64,000 nt of DNA from Guadua angustifolia (Eukaryota > Streptophyta > Magnoliopsida > Poales > Poaceae): assembly GCA_036346375.1 (NCBI GenBank), contig JAYEVE010001051.1:1-64000 (forward strand). The letters are read 5' to 3'. Position numbers and translations under genes: made by a program. Every line of letters starts with the position of its first letter. Positions within the stretch are counted from its first letter, which is position 1. This document shows positions 23,150-35,720 of this stretch, one piece after another. The notes beneath the pieces were generated by a model. That model made no database searches. It was not told the DNA's origin and saw only the letters and a list, made by a program, of their open reading frames with translations.

Positions 23150-26100
23150 AGATGGACCGTGAGAATGGATGTATCAAAAAGCCGTGTGAGTGCTGAATTT
23201 GAGAGGGTGTTAAGGAGTTCAAAAAATTGCGAGAAGATCGACATGGTGAGGAGGGTGTAAACTTCATATATTGTCCTTGCATTGATTGCACCAATCGAGG
23301 AGATTTAACAACTCATCTCAAATTGAGGACCACTTGATTCGACGTGGCCGTGAGGAATTACATGTTGGATCCATCACGAGGCGGTAGTACCCTTCGATAT
23401 ACTGCTAAGATACGGTGGAACGGATGACGATTCTTCGACTGATATGTTTGAGGAGGATAATTTGGAGCAAATGTTGCGGGATGTGGAGGTAATTACGGAA
23501 AGAGAGTTTGAAAAGTTTAAAAGCGATAGAAGGCGATGCCAAACCCGCTGTTCACGCAGTTGCAAAGCGGAATACACCAAGTTGGGTTCGGTCCTTGCAT
23601 TGTTGGTGAAGGCAAAACACCGTTGGATGGATACAAGTTTCAATGCACTACTAGTTCTTCTATTGGATCGCTTGAGGGAAGCGAGTTGCCAACAAGCATT
23701 TATGAAGCGAAGAAGCTACTATGTCCCATGGGAATGGAAATAGAAAGGATACATGCATGTCGAATGATTGCATCTTGTGCCGTACGCACATCAGGGCTGC
23801 TGCGTTTGTCCAATTGCGGTGTGCCGGTACAAACAAAAAGAGAAGCGTAACGACAAGCGTAGGCCGGAACAGCGACGGTGAAGAGGTCACTAAAGGTGCA
23901 CCGGCCAAGGTATTGTGGTACTTGCCCATCATTCCCGTCTCGGGCGGTTGTTTGCAAATCCGAGAGGCAAAATTATTGCGTTGGCATTACGAATCTCGAA
24001 AGGAAGATGGCAAGTCGAGACACCTGGCGATTCGGCTCAATGGAGAAACATCGATTGGAAACATGAGGAGTTTGGTGCCGAAATGAGGAACATAAGATTT
24101 GGGTTGAGTACCGACGGAATGAATCCGTTTGGTAACATGAGCGGTCGTCCTGGCACATGGCCAGTTCTGTTGTGTATCTACAACCTCCCTCCTTGGCTGT
24201 GCATGAAGCGGAAGTATATCATGATGTCATTACTAATCTCGGGACCCAAATAGCCGGGAAATGATATTGATGTGTACCTTGCACCATTGATCGAGGATTT
24301 GGTAAAATTGTGGAATGAGGGGGTCGTCGTGTGGGATGCGTACAAAAGAGAGCATTTCACCCTACGGGCTATGGTATTTTGCACCATAAATGATTTCCCG
24401 GCCCTTGGTAATTTGGCGAATTCTGATCTGAAAGAGCCAAAGCGTGTCCTATTTGTGAAGAGGACCGAGAGTCTATGGCGAATTCCAAGAAGCTGTGTAT
24501 ATGGGTCACCGTGAGTTTCTACCTCAAGTCATCGATACCGTAAGATAGATGACAAATTTGATGGGAAGAGGAAGTCCGTTCGGCACATGACCTATGAGTG
24601 GAAGCCAAGTATATTCACGTGTAGAGGATATCGATGTTCAATCTGAAAAAGCCGTAAATCTGTTAGTCCTAGGACCATTTGGAAGAAGAGGTCAATATTC
24701 AGGGACTTCTGCGTCTTTGGAAGGAGTTAGATGTCCGGCATTGTATTGATGTCATGCATGTTGAGAAGAATGTCTGCGACAACTTGGTTGGCATCTGCTG
24801 AACATACAGGAAGACCAATGATGGTGTCAATGCTAAATCGCGACATGGCCTACATGGGAATCGAGGCCAGGACTTGCGGTGATAGAGGAGGATGGAAAAG
24901 GTCCGTACATCCTGCCTGCATGCTACACCTGTCCAAGAAGGAGAAAGAAGATCTCTGCAAATATCTTCAAAGTATTAAAGTTCCATCGGCTACTCATGAA
25001 CATTAAAAGCTTGTGTCTATGGATGATTTGAAGTTGTTGGGCATGAAGTCCCATAGCGCCATGTCTTGATGACCCAAATGCTCCGGTTGCAATCCCAAAT
25101 ATTCTCGAGGAGGATGTCGAGGTTGGCAATCACAAAGTTGTGTTATTTCTTCAATGCGATCTCTGCAAAGTTATTGACCCGATGTACTAGACAACTTACG
25201 AGTGAGGGTGGTGCGACTACTGTGTCACCTTGAGATGCATTTCACCACCGTCGTTCTTTGGCGTAATGGTCCACCTTGTTGTTCACCTTGTTAGAGAGAT
25301 TAAGATATGTGGACCCACTTTCCTCGTTACATGTATCCGTTCGAGAGGTATATGGGTATATTAAAGTCACACGTGAGGAATCGATTGGCTTTGAGGGTAG
25401 TATTGTTGAAGGTTATGGGGTGAAGAGGTTATTGAGTTTTGCGTGGACTACCCGGGTAAAAGACAAGCAATTGGTGTTCTGTATCTCGTCATGAGGGCGG
25501 ACTTCTTTGATGTAAAGGAATTGGGTCCAAACTAATGAGTCAGAGGTTTGATATGTATTGCAAAGGCGCATTTCGCGGTCTTGAGAATAAGCGCGAAGTT
25601 CATCCATACATCGGCGACATAAGTTGATATTACGGGAAGAGAATCCACAAATGGATGAGCTTTCCATCGCACTAAACACAATGATCGATTCCTCACATGG
25701 TTCAAAAAAAAGCGGATGTCTCCTTTAGTGAGAATGTAAAATGGTTGGTGACGGACCAAGATTTAATGTCTGAGACATGGCGAGTGCGATATTAATGGTT
25801 ACACCTTTACCTATCGAGAGTCAAGATGCCAAAATCTTGTCCAAACTCATGGTGTGAGTATAAATGCTTTCTCGATGATCATCACTTTCAGCAGTCTCCC
25901 CAACCACAATGAACTCCTACTATGGGATGATCGAAGAAATTTGGGAGCTCGATTACGGAATATACCAAGTTCCATTGTTCGATGTAAGTGGGTGCGACTT
26001 CCACATGGAGTGAAGGTCGACAAGAGAGGCTTTACTATTGTGGATCTCGAGAGACTAGCCTACAAAGATGATCCGTTTGTCCTTCGAAGCAAGCAACTCA

Positions 26101-26250
26101 AGTCTTTTCGTCGCGATCCGGCCAATCAGGGTTTGCCGTCGTTCTTCATGGCAAGGAGGCGGATCGTAGGAGTTGAAGATGTTGTAGATGAAGAAGAGTA
26201 TAACCAATTCGATGAGATACCTTCATTTGCGAGATGGGGCTTGTCTTAGC
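23150..26250 (+). pseudogene. CACTA transposase tnpD (TNP2 family), frameshifted
   Basis: The order of blocks is that of grass TNP2-type transposases, which cut and join the CACTA ends. Near 23150-23340 lies a transposase-associated domain (MDRE, then YCPCIDC). It is followed by ELPTSIYEAKKLLCPMG near 23680, and by the TNP2 core at 23900-24400 with FGLSTDGMNPFGNM, WPVLLCIYNLPPWLCMK, DVYLAPLIEDLVKLW. Next come CIDVMHVEKNVCDNL at about 24750, the DUF4218 region at 24930-25400 (LSKKEKEDLCKYLQSIKVPS, MYPFERYMGILKSHVRNR), and DUF4216 at about 25920-26210 (VRLPHGVKVDKRGFTIVDL). Each block is readable, but the frame changes at least ten times and there are stops. The ATG at 23152 is a plausible start. 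Confidence 0.9.
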
Positions 26251-26764
26251 GGGGATGGCGACACATGGAGCCAATTACATGCGAGTAGATCATCATGAAG
26301 GGCGGTATTGTAAATAAATGGACTATTATAATGTATGTAAAATAGTTTATAGCGCTTTCAAAGTAAAAATCCAAGGTGATGAATTCTTTGTTTGGAGGCT
26401 TGATTGAAATGCATGCAATTTCTCTTTATGCTGCACTTTGTGCCATATGTTTGTGAAAAGAAAATTCCATTTGACAAAATTATTTTGGGAAAGCTTGTAA
26501 ATAGTCAGCCCATTTCTGGAAATTTTAATACAATTCAGATTAATTTGAAAAAGTTTTGACTTTTCTCGCTACGCACAAATCATGTCTCTGAAATGAATTT
26601 TGGCATATTTCTTGAATGAAATCGCTTTTCCAAAAATTATTTTATGGAAAGTTTTGCGGTATCACGAAATATGTTTTTACTAATTTCAAATAATTCAATG
26701 ATATTTGCAAAAGTTTTACACTCTTTGATCTAATTAGAAAATGTCTTGCATGCATGGTTTTATG
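26251..26764 (+). other. 3' untranslated region after tnpD
   Basis: A/T-rich sequence without repeats or ORFs. The word TATTGTAAATAAATGGAC at about 26308 is the empty-site counterpart of the place where a MITE entered the older CACTA copy (38941-39128). Confidence 0.6.
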
Positions 26765-27085
26765 CGGAAAGCAATAGTGCAATGAACTATCGATTAATCG
26801 GTTTTCATTATAAAAAGTGATACTAATAATAAAACATCGATATCGGTTTTCTTAAAAAGTGATACTAATGATAAAACTGTCGATATAAGCTTTTCTCTAA
26901 AAAGTGATCTTGATAACTAACATCGATGTCGGTTTTTATTATAAAAGTGATACTAATGATAAAACTTGTCGATGTCGGTTTTCTTAAAAAGTGTGATACT
27001 AATGATAAAGCATCGATATAAACTTATCTTTGAAAAAGTGATACTAAAGATTGATCTCGATGTCGTGTTTGTAACAAAAGTAATC
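26765..27085. repeat. Internal array of subterminal-type repeats
   Basis: Six to seven copies of a unit near CGATATCGGTTTTCTTAAAA, each followed by GTGATACTAATGATAAAAC, lie between the two CACTA genes. They resemble the outer arrays but form their own variant. No CACTA terminus or target duplication lies next to them, so I do not take them as the end of a separate element. Their place just before the second gene suggests a promoter function. Confidence 0.75.
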
Positions 27086-27129
27086 TTGATCACGTCTGAG
27101 TTGATAAAAACCCGGCCCATTCTCGTGAC

Positions 27130-27480
27130 CATAGCCATTCAGCGCGCAGCCACTCCACCTTGCAACAACCCTAGCTGGCGATTGCCTGCCTGCGCCCGGC
27201 AAACTGCCCGCCTCCCCGCCCGCCGCTTGATTGCCATGCCTCGCCTCCCGCCCATCGCTCGGTGCCTCGCCTCGCCCGACGCCCGCCCGCCTCCCCGCCC
27301 CCCGCCGGTGCCTGTGTCGCCTCCCGCCCGTCGCCCGGTGCCTCATGCCTCCCAAGCGCCCACTTATCTCCCCTTCCCATGCCTTGGGTGCCTCGCCTCC
27401 CGCCCCGTACTTGGGGTGCCTACGCCTCGCCAAACCCTACCTCCGTCTTCCCTCACCCTCACAGTAAAGCCTCCTTCAAT
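27130..27480 (+). repeat. GC-rich degenerate CGCCTCCCGCCC repeat in the second gene's leader
   Basis: The stretch is made of imperfect words such as CGCCTCCCGCCC and GCCCGGTGCCTC. Open frames occur in all directions because of the composition, with no recognisable domain. The older CACTA has a G/C-rich block with its own short repeats in the corresponding place (38225-38520). Confidence 0.6.
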
Positions 27481-27541
27481 CCGCGGCTTGGGAGATGCTT
27501 GTCTGCGGCTTATCTTTACAGTGATTATACTCGATCGAGAG

Positions 27542-27640
27542 AGCTTGCAAAGGGCGGTCGATCTATGGCTGGGGACCTTGCATGTGGGGTTGATTGTACT
27601 GTGAGGATTTGGGTTAAGGTTGTGATTTGTGACAACAAAA
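27542..27640 (+). repeat. Segment shared with the Copia LTR
   Basis: GCTTGCAAAGGGC, GGGGACCTTGCA, GGTTGATTGT and TGAGGATT occur in the same order and spacing as at 4373-4472 and 10336-10431 in the LTRs of the Copia element at 3.5-11 kb. Both end in TGTGACAACAA. The match covers about 100 bp, and no similarity is evident on either side. Confidence 0.7.
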
Positions 27641-27659
27641 TTATCTTTCTTTCTTTGCA

Positions 27660-28504
<845 letters not shown>

Positions 28505-28865
28505 TTCAAAATCGTAACTCATCGTCTCCCGTTCGAGTACTTGTTTATGAATATGCCATTTCAGCATATTCATAAGCAACTTCGATCTCAAGTATCCACG
28601 ATTTTTTGGACGGTTCGAGGATATGTGGTTAGGGCAAGTTCTGAGCTATGTTGTACAACCGAGAGTTGATTTGATGGCGTTTCCACTGGTGTTCTCGGGA
28701 TACACACCTCTTGACTGTTGTGAGAGCGTGTATCACGGAGAGCGGTTGAAGAATCTTCTTGAAAATTTCTCTGAAGTTGTTCTTAACAACAAGCTTACTA
28801 TCGAACTATATCGAAAATGGATGAAGACCAAACCTATTTAGAGATTAGGGGTTATCGTTGAGTGC
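28505..28865 (+). repeat. Hairpin leader, copy 2 (upstream of the second CACTA gene)
   Basis: It is homologous to 22500-22868 and to 36275-36615 (-). The small stem at 28539-28578 pairs TTATGAATATG with CATATTCATAA. One base pair is G-C here and A-T in the other two copies. The larger foldback at 28613-28815 begins GAGGATATGTGG, and its right arm is more degraded than in the older element. An ORF of 72 codons from 28623 overlaps it but is not conserved in the other copies. Confidence 0.75.
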
Positions 28866-29589
28866 GTATTTAGTTGGTCAACGGATATTGCATGTTATGT
28901 AAACTTACTAACTTGACCTTCTATACCAAATCGATAGTAAGTTATCTCTATTTTTTTCCTTCTTGTGTTGCTATTCTTGCAAGTATCGAAAACCAACCTA
29001 TTGTTCCCATTGTCTTGCAAGTATTATTGCCATTGCATTAGTACATTAATGCTCAAATTCTCTGTTGATGTTGTGAAATCTGAAACTTGTTGGTATAAGT
29101 AAACATTTGCTAGTGCTAAATTCACTTGTCATATGGAATGGGCTTTGTTTTTTATCTGAGCATAGCTTTTGTTGGAACAATTGCATACTATGAGATTATC
29201 TGTTGATCCTTTACAAGATTTATTGTCAAGTGCATATAGTAGCTTCAAATTGCTTTCTCTCATGTCACACATATGACCTTATCGAATAAGAAAACTCAAA
29301 ATATAGCAACTTCAAAACATCATAAACAAATCGCATGAGATAAGTAGAAAGGTCTTTGGCGAGGAGGCGAGCATGGTTCCAATTACTAAAGGGCGAGTAA
29401 GGTGAGGAAGACCGAGGACCAAACAAAGGGGCTTCTGAGGGGAAGCAGCGCGGGTTCTCGCTTCAATGCCACAGTGCTGCGGGCCTCCTAAGTACATAAG
29501 CGATACTGGTCATTCCTTGGCCAATTGGTGAGGAGAGAGTGCCCATAACAATTAAGGATTGGAGAAAAAGAAGTCATTGTTGAAGCGGA
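28866..29589 (+). other. Probable intron sequence, no gene recognised
   Basis: A/T-rich until 29300, then mixed composition. No domain is visible. Confidence 0.4.
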
Positions 29590-32500
29590 AGAATCGTAAT
29601 GTGGGCCGGAGTTAAGAGTAAATGGATTATCTGAGGAGGAAGATAGACCCAGAGGCAGTGCATGCCTTGAAGAGGATGGGTGTGGCCTTGAGGCACTTCA
29701 AGGCCCTTATGCCACCAGCCATCGTCTTTGAAAGGCCGTACACCATTGAGAGGTATCCATTTGTGACCCACGATGTTTGGGCGGAGTTCCACGAGGATGA
29801 AGGGTAAGCTTAGCCGCAGGCGGTGAGAGAGGAACACCGTCGAGGAGGCATAACTGCACCGCACCACCTCGGATGGTGACTATGAGGGAAGAAAGGCGAG
29901 TGGGCGCGACTAGAGTCGCAGTCTCGCTCACTCACTGATGCCTTACTCCCACATATCGAGGCGAGACGCATAGCCCAGGTATTAGCGAGGACAAAAAACC
30001 CTGACCGGGCAGCTTGTAGTTGCAAACCACTCTACCGCTCAAGTCGTCTCTACCATCGTAAGACATCTAACTTAGTACAATACAATTGACCCAACTTGTT
30101 GTATTTCAAATCTAATTAGTGCTCGCTTATTACGGGAAGAGGTAAGCGGTGAAAGAGCAGGGGACCTTCTGAGCCAAGGGTGAAGGACATCACATATGTC
30201 TGCGATCGGGAAGTCCGAGCCATAAGGGGCGAGTGCTTGCCGTAGGGGCGGGACACACGAAGTCCTACTTTCAAGATGGCTGCAGAGTGCGTATCAAGGT
30301 CATGGGAGGCACGTGCGGAGCGCCTCAGAGACACACTAAGGGAGGCAGGTGAGGGAGGAGATTAAGGAGGAGATGAGGGGAGATGATGGCGCGTGAGGAG
30401 GAGATAAGAGGGAGATAATGGCCGCGTGAGGATCGCTTTGAGGGCGAGATGATGGCGATGATTTCCCAGTCGAGCCGGATGCCCTCGACTCTCATAGAAG
30501 CTGTGCCCTGACCCTAGCATTGCGGTTGAAAAATGATAAGACCGGTCCCGGCTGAAGGTAATAATTAATTTTTCACGAGTTAAAGCTCTGGTGTAACTCC
30601 CACAATGTTTTTCCTCAAGTTGTACACTTCTTGCGGTGCTGAAGTGCCGACTCACCATCTGATGGAGGATGGATTTCCGTCGGTACGCAGCGGGGTTGCA
30701 TTTCCATGCAATGAGGCCGACCTTGTGCATGCTTTCGTGGGTGGGGAACTACATGAGGTGCAGGTGGACTCGTCCACGAAGACTTCTTATCACATGTGCT
30801 CGATTTCCCCCCAGCGAAGATATCACCACTCTCGGGCAAACACGCATATGGTTCATCAAGTGGCCTGACGGGTTGTGTCTTGGTCAAGGTAAAAAGTCCC
30901 TCCACGTCTTCTACCATTCGGTACTACTGCGATAAGTTAAATATATCGTGCTTCATAGGTTCCTCACTGCTCTGCGCTTTGCTCTGCTTTGCTCACCTGC
31001 TGCTCCTGCGCTTTGCTCCTGCTCCTGCGCTTGCGCTGCTCCTGCCTTGCACTTTGCTCCTGCTTCTGCTTTGCTCTGCTCCTACTCTGTTCCTGGCACT
31101 GCCTTTGCTCCTGCTCTGCTCACATGCACTACACTCCTGCTCCTTTGCTCCTCCACTCCTGCTCCTGCCTGCTCTGCTCTGCTCTGCTCCCCACACTCCA
31201 ACATGATGATGACCTGAGCGCGAACGGCGTGTAAAGGACAAACACGGCACCCGTGAGAACCCACTGAGGAGGCCTCCGAGACTCCTTCGCCAGAGGGCAA
31301 AGGCAGCCGAGCCTGGCGCCCTTAAGGTACAGAAAAGCCCTTGCCCGATCTGGGAGACTCCTTGACTCGAGAAGAAAAAGTCGGCTGAGCCATAGGCACC
31401 TGTATGATTATAAGGCCTACGAGCATGGAAAAGCCCACGATTGCATCACCTGGCCCGAATGATCTAGGCGGGTGGACTCGCATCCTCCATGGATGGTACC
31501 TTGATAAGGTGAAGGGAAGAAGCGTCGAGTCGACTTCAGCGTGAAGTATAAAATGGTACATTTTCACCGTGGCGAATGGAACATTCCCCGTCGAGTTTTG
31601 AGGATCTATTCCGTGTGTACCAAATGAAAGCCGTCGATATTTCTACTTTACGATCATGGGCTGCATGAGTATCACACCATATAGCTTGCGCTCATGACTT
31701 TTATAGGATTTTGCATTATGTTTTCTCACATTCAACATGAGTTGCAGGATAATGAGACAACGAGCCATGATGCATCTACACGAAGTTGGGTTTGTCGACC
31801 CCGAGCTTGTGTCTGCGACCATGGCTAGGCTTCAACCGATGTTCGTTGCTAGCTACATCAAGGGGTATTGTATCTGAGTCGAATAAGGACTTCATTGTAT
31901 TGCCGTTACCACGAGTAAGTAGTACTTTTCGATTCAATTACTTATGCATCTTAAAACCGTATGTGAACTTACTTCCTTGCACTACATTTTATTTAATAAG
32001 CAACCATTGGGTTCTACTCGGTCCTCGTTCGGTGAAAACAGATCTACACATTTAACTTCGATCGAGAAGAGACCGTGGCATCTGTGATCAAGCCTCCTTC
32101 TGCGAGTAAGCACATTATTGTAACCTAACACATCGAGGAATTTAACTACGTTTATTTTTTGACTCAATGGTGCTCTCCAATGTATGTAGGGGTTTCTCGG
32201 ACTATGTTGATGAAGGAGGGCACGCCTGACGATAAAAGGAAGAACACTTTGCGATATAAGCGATTTAAGGTACAAGTGCCTAGCATATATATGATTAATT
32301 TTTTAACATCTAATCTTCGTGGGCTGAATTTCTTTTTCTCTCTTCACGATTGCCATCAAGCAGACGGCGGTGACCATTCTGACTTCTATGTCATGCGATT
32401 ACATGCTCATCGTGAATCGACAACTCACACTTTTTCCTAAGGTATATGCGTGCATAATAATATACTTAGCCTTTTACATAGAAATTTTGAAACTGAAATT

Positions 32501-32720
32501 CTAGGTCATTTACTGTTTTGCGGAAGATCAATATCCCCGAGAAGAGTTTATCTGACAAAGCACTCAACAATTTACGAGACCACTTATGCGATTGGTCTGG
32601 TTAGAGTTATATCGAGAGGATGGCGAGGTTTAGAGATCACGAAGCATCCTACTAGTCCATATGTAAACAATATTAATAATATATGTCAATGTGATATGTA
32701 TCGGAGGAAGTCCATGTCTT
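29590..32720 (+). pseudogene. Second CACTA gene: Transposase_24-like region joined to a Ulp1 (C48) protease-like domain
   Basis: The N-terminal exon (29622-29807) encodes ALKRMGVALRHFKALM and YPFVTHDVWAEFHED, the pattern of plant Transposase_24 (Ptta/En/Spm, PF03004). Later blocks match the older - strand copy: a region at 30650-30935 (EDGFPSV, then FPPSEDITTL), VSFEDL-like sequence at about 31590-31650, and the protease-like part at 31740-32440. There, NHWVLLG carries the likely catalytic His at 32005-32007. The Gln-x-x-Gly-x3-Cys motif reads HQADGGDHSDFYVM, with Ser (codon 32378-32380) where Cys is expected. Frames are interrupted several times and introns are likely. Ulp1 proteases cleave SUMO-type conjugates; the role in this element is unknown. 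Confidence 0.7.
30965..31195 (+). repeat. Pyrimidine-rich CTGCTC/TTGCTC minisatellite
   Basis: About 230 bp made of TGCTCCTGC and TGCTTTGCTC words. It lies inside the second CACTA gene where the older copy has only a short GCTCCTGCTCCC word (near 34380 on the - strand). It therefore expanded in this copy. ORFs through it are low-complexity leucine/cysteine or serine/arginine runs. Confidence 0.85.
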
Positions 32721-32894
32721 GATTGTCAAGCATGTTTGTGTTGTATATTGTGAGCGACTATGATATATATGTGTTGTAATTAAAGCGTTTACATTACGTG
32801 AATGTGATATATGCATCCTGTGTTACGTATTGCGAATGTGATGATATATATTGTGCATCTTGTTTTAATCATGCTTTTTTTTTTGGAGAATTTG

Positions 32895-33272
32895 CAAAAA
32901 TGACACACCCTAATGGGTCATCGAATCGGTTCTTTAAGGAAGTGATTACGATGACTCATCGAATCGGTTCTTTAAGAAAGAGATACGATGACACCCTCAT
33001 CGAAATCGGTTCTTTTGTGGAACCGATTCGATGAAATCATCGAAATCACTTTTAAAGAACGATCGAATCATCGAATCACTTCATAGAACCGATCTGACTG
33101 AAATTATCACATCACTTCCTTAAAGAACCGATTACGATGGCGTTTTATCACGATCGGGTCAAAACCGATTTCGATAGCTCCACCTCATCACTATCTAAAG
33201 ACATCGTATACGCCACTAGAACCGATTCTAATGCTAAAAAGAACCGAACCGATGTGCCATTACGTAGTAGTG
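32895..33272. repeat. 3' subterminal repeat array and right TIR of the CACTA element
   Basis: Ten or so copies of a word near ATCGAATCGGTTCTTT in both orientations end in GTAGTAGTG at 33264-33272. The right terminus, read inwards, is CACTACTACGTAATGG. TTA follows at 33273-33275. Confidence 0.88.
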
Positions 33273-35720
33273 TTATATCTTGAAGCGCTTCCACTCCAAC
33301 TAGTCGCCTTGTTTGTCATCGTGTCGTCCTTTTTCAGCAATAAAAGAAAAGAAAACCCTACATACATTGGAGAGATGCCATCGAGGCAAAAAAATGTAGT
33401 TAAATACAAAAAATTGGTAGGTTAGAGGAATGTACTTCTACAAAATAGTCTTGATCGCATAGGCCATCAGTGTCTTCTCGATCGTGTTAAAAGTGTAGAC
33501 TTTGTTTTCACTTTGCGCAACCATGAGTAGAACCCAATAGTTGCTTATTAAATAGTATGCAACGTAAGAAAATAAGTTCATATACGGTTTAAGTGTGTGC
33601 AAGTAGTTGAAGGGTAAAGTAGTACTTACTTCTCGTGGTACGGGAATAAAATGAAGTCTTTTTTCGCCTTAGCCTGCAATGCATGCTTGATGTAGTTGGC
33701 AAGAAACTTAGATTGAAGCTTAGCCATAGTCAAAGACACCATCTCATGGTCGACGAACCCAACTAGGTGTTGACCCGTCACGGCTCACTGCCTCATTATC
33801 CTACAACTCATGTCAATTGTTAAAAGAACATAATACAAAATCCTATGACAGTCATAGGCACATGCTGTATGGTGTGATACTCAAAGTGTCTAGGATTGTA
33901 AAGTAGAAACATCAATAGCTTTCAGGCTGTACAAATGAAACAGATCCTCAAAACTCACTGAAAATGTCCCATACTTGTCGCAGTGGAAATGTCCCCTTCT
34001 ATGCCTCACATTAAAATTGAAGTGACACTTGGCCTTATTCGGCTTGTCAATATACCATCTATGGAGCAAGCGAGTGTACATGCTTAGAAAATTCAATTCG
34101 TTGCTAAGGACAAGAGCCTTTCCATGTATGTACCCCTTATAATCTCTTTGGCCTCTGTCAACTTTGCTATCTAGACAAAAGGAGTCTCCAAGGTTGGAAC
34201 AAAGGGCTTTCTATGTATTTGAGGGGCGTTGTGTCCTCATCAATTTTCCCTTCTTGATAGAAGGATTCTCCAAGGTCTCCTATGATTCTTTGGCCATTGT
34301 GCTAGTCCTTTTACGCACCAAGTCTGCACTCTACGTAGGAGTCGACTTGGACGAAGGAGTCGTCATGATGGTGGGAGCAGGAGCAAGTGCAGGTATGATA
34401 GGACCCTACAAAGCAAATGCATATGTAATGTGCTGTAGTACTGGAATAATCAAGAAGATGGGGGATTTTTACTTTGGTTAGTATGACACCCATCATGAGC
34501 CACTTGATGAACGACATCCGCGCTTGTCCAAGAGTGGTGATATCTTCATTCGGGGGGAACTCCAGTACATGAGATAGGAAGTTTTTGCGAACATAGTCCA
34601 TCTGCACCCGCATGTAGCCCTTCCCCGAAGGGTTAATATGCACCGTGTCAGTCTACTTGCATGGAAATGCAACCTCGCATCCAGCCTCAACGGGAAATCC
34701 ATCTTCCATCATGATGAACTAGCACTTGGTAAGCGCCTGTAAAAAGTGTGCAACTTGATCAAAAATATCGTTTAGCTTACTCTCGTACCTTGAAGTCAAA
34801 AACAATTATTACCTTTAGCTAGGTGCTGACCAGATTATTTTTGGAAGCGCAGCTACTAGGCCATCTAACTCTAACTTTCAGAGATCATCACCATCATCTC
34901 GACCCTCAGGCACTCTTCACGTGCCATTATCTCCTTCGTCATCTCCTCCTTCAACTTCTCCCTCCGCGTGTCCTTGAGGTGCTCTCCACGTACCTCCCAT
35001 GATCTTGATCTGGCACTAGCAGCGTTCTCTTAAAAGAAGAATCTCTTTGTATGCCCTGAACCTGTGGCAAGCACCCGGCTCTTATGGTCGGGCTTCTTGA
35101 TCACCGAAGATAGGATGTCCTTCAACCCTTGACTCCGAAAGGTTCCTTACTCTTTCTGCTAACTTATCTCCTCCTACAAAAAGTGAATATAAATTAGTTA
35201 TAAAATACAACAAGAAGGGTTAACTGCAATGTACTAAATTAGATGTCTTACAATGGTGGAGATGATCCACGCGGTTACGAGGTTTAGAACTACAAGCCAA
35301 CCATCAAAGGTTTTCTTTATCCTCGCTAATACCCAATCGTGTGCCTACTCCTCACATATGTAGGAGTAAGGCATTGCCATCCTGGAGTTCGCACACTCCT
35401 CGGCTAGTCTTACCCACTCTGTCTTCTTCCCTTCATATCCGGTAGAACTGAGATGGTGCCTGTGTGTTTTTTGCCTCTGGATAGCAATATTCTTCTCTTT
35501 TAGTTCCTCCGCCTTGGGTGTACTCTTCATCCTTGTGAACTCCTCCCAAACATCTGGAGTCACAAACGTATACTTCTTGAAGGGAGTACGGCTTTTCAGC
35601 ACATACTCACTATGTATGATAACCTTGAAGTACCTTAAAGACACATGCATTCTCTTCAAGGCACACCGCCTCATATTACTTTCATCTTCCTCTGGTATAA
35701 TCCATTTCCCTTAAATTAAA
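33273..35720 (-). pseudogene. Second gene of the older CACTA: Transposase_24-like plus Ulp1-like region
   Basis: The Transposase_24-like exon at 35674-35345 reads ALKRMHVSLRYFKVI, FVTPDVWEEF, then ELKEKNIAIQRQKTHRHHLS and GYEGKKTEW, a good match to the PF03004 pattern. It continues to a block at 34710-34311 (GKGYMRVQMDYVRKNFLSHV, FPPNEDITTLGQARMSFIKW) and to FSVSFEDLFHLYSLKAIDVS at 34000-33900. The protease-like region starts near 33770. The catalytic His position is Tyr here: NYWVLLM, codon at 33537-33539 (complement). The exon runs into the TTA target site at 33273 and resumes at 21572. Several frameshifts are present. Confidence 0.75.

Noticed and set aside
23374..24400. Numerous + and - ORFs of 60-120 codons
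   Set aside because: They are alternative frames of the frameshifted tnpD. Only the pieces that follow the TNP2 pattern were used.
26765..27085. Boundary between two separate adjacent CACTA elements
   Set aside because: No CACTA terminus or 3-bp duplication was found here. The outer ends at 21573 and 33272 fit each other and the nested target site, and the older copy has the same internal array.
30796..31300. Leucine/cysteine-rich or serine/arginine-rich proteins
   Set aside because: These ORFs are translations of the CTGCTC minisatellite.
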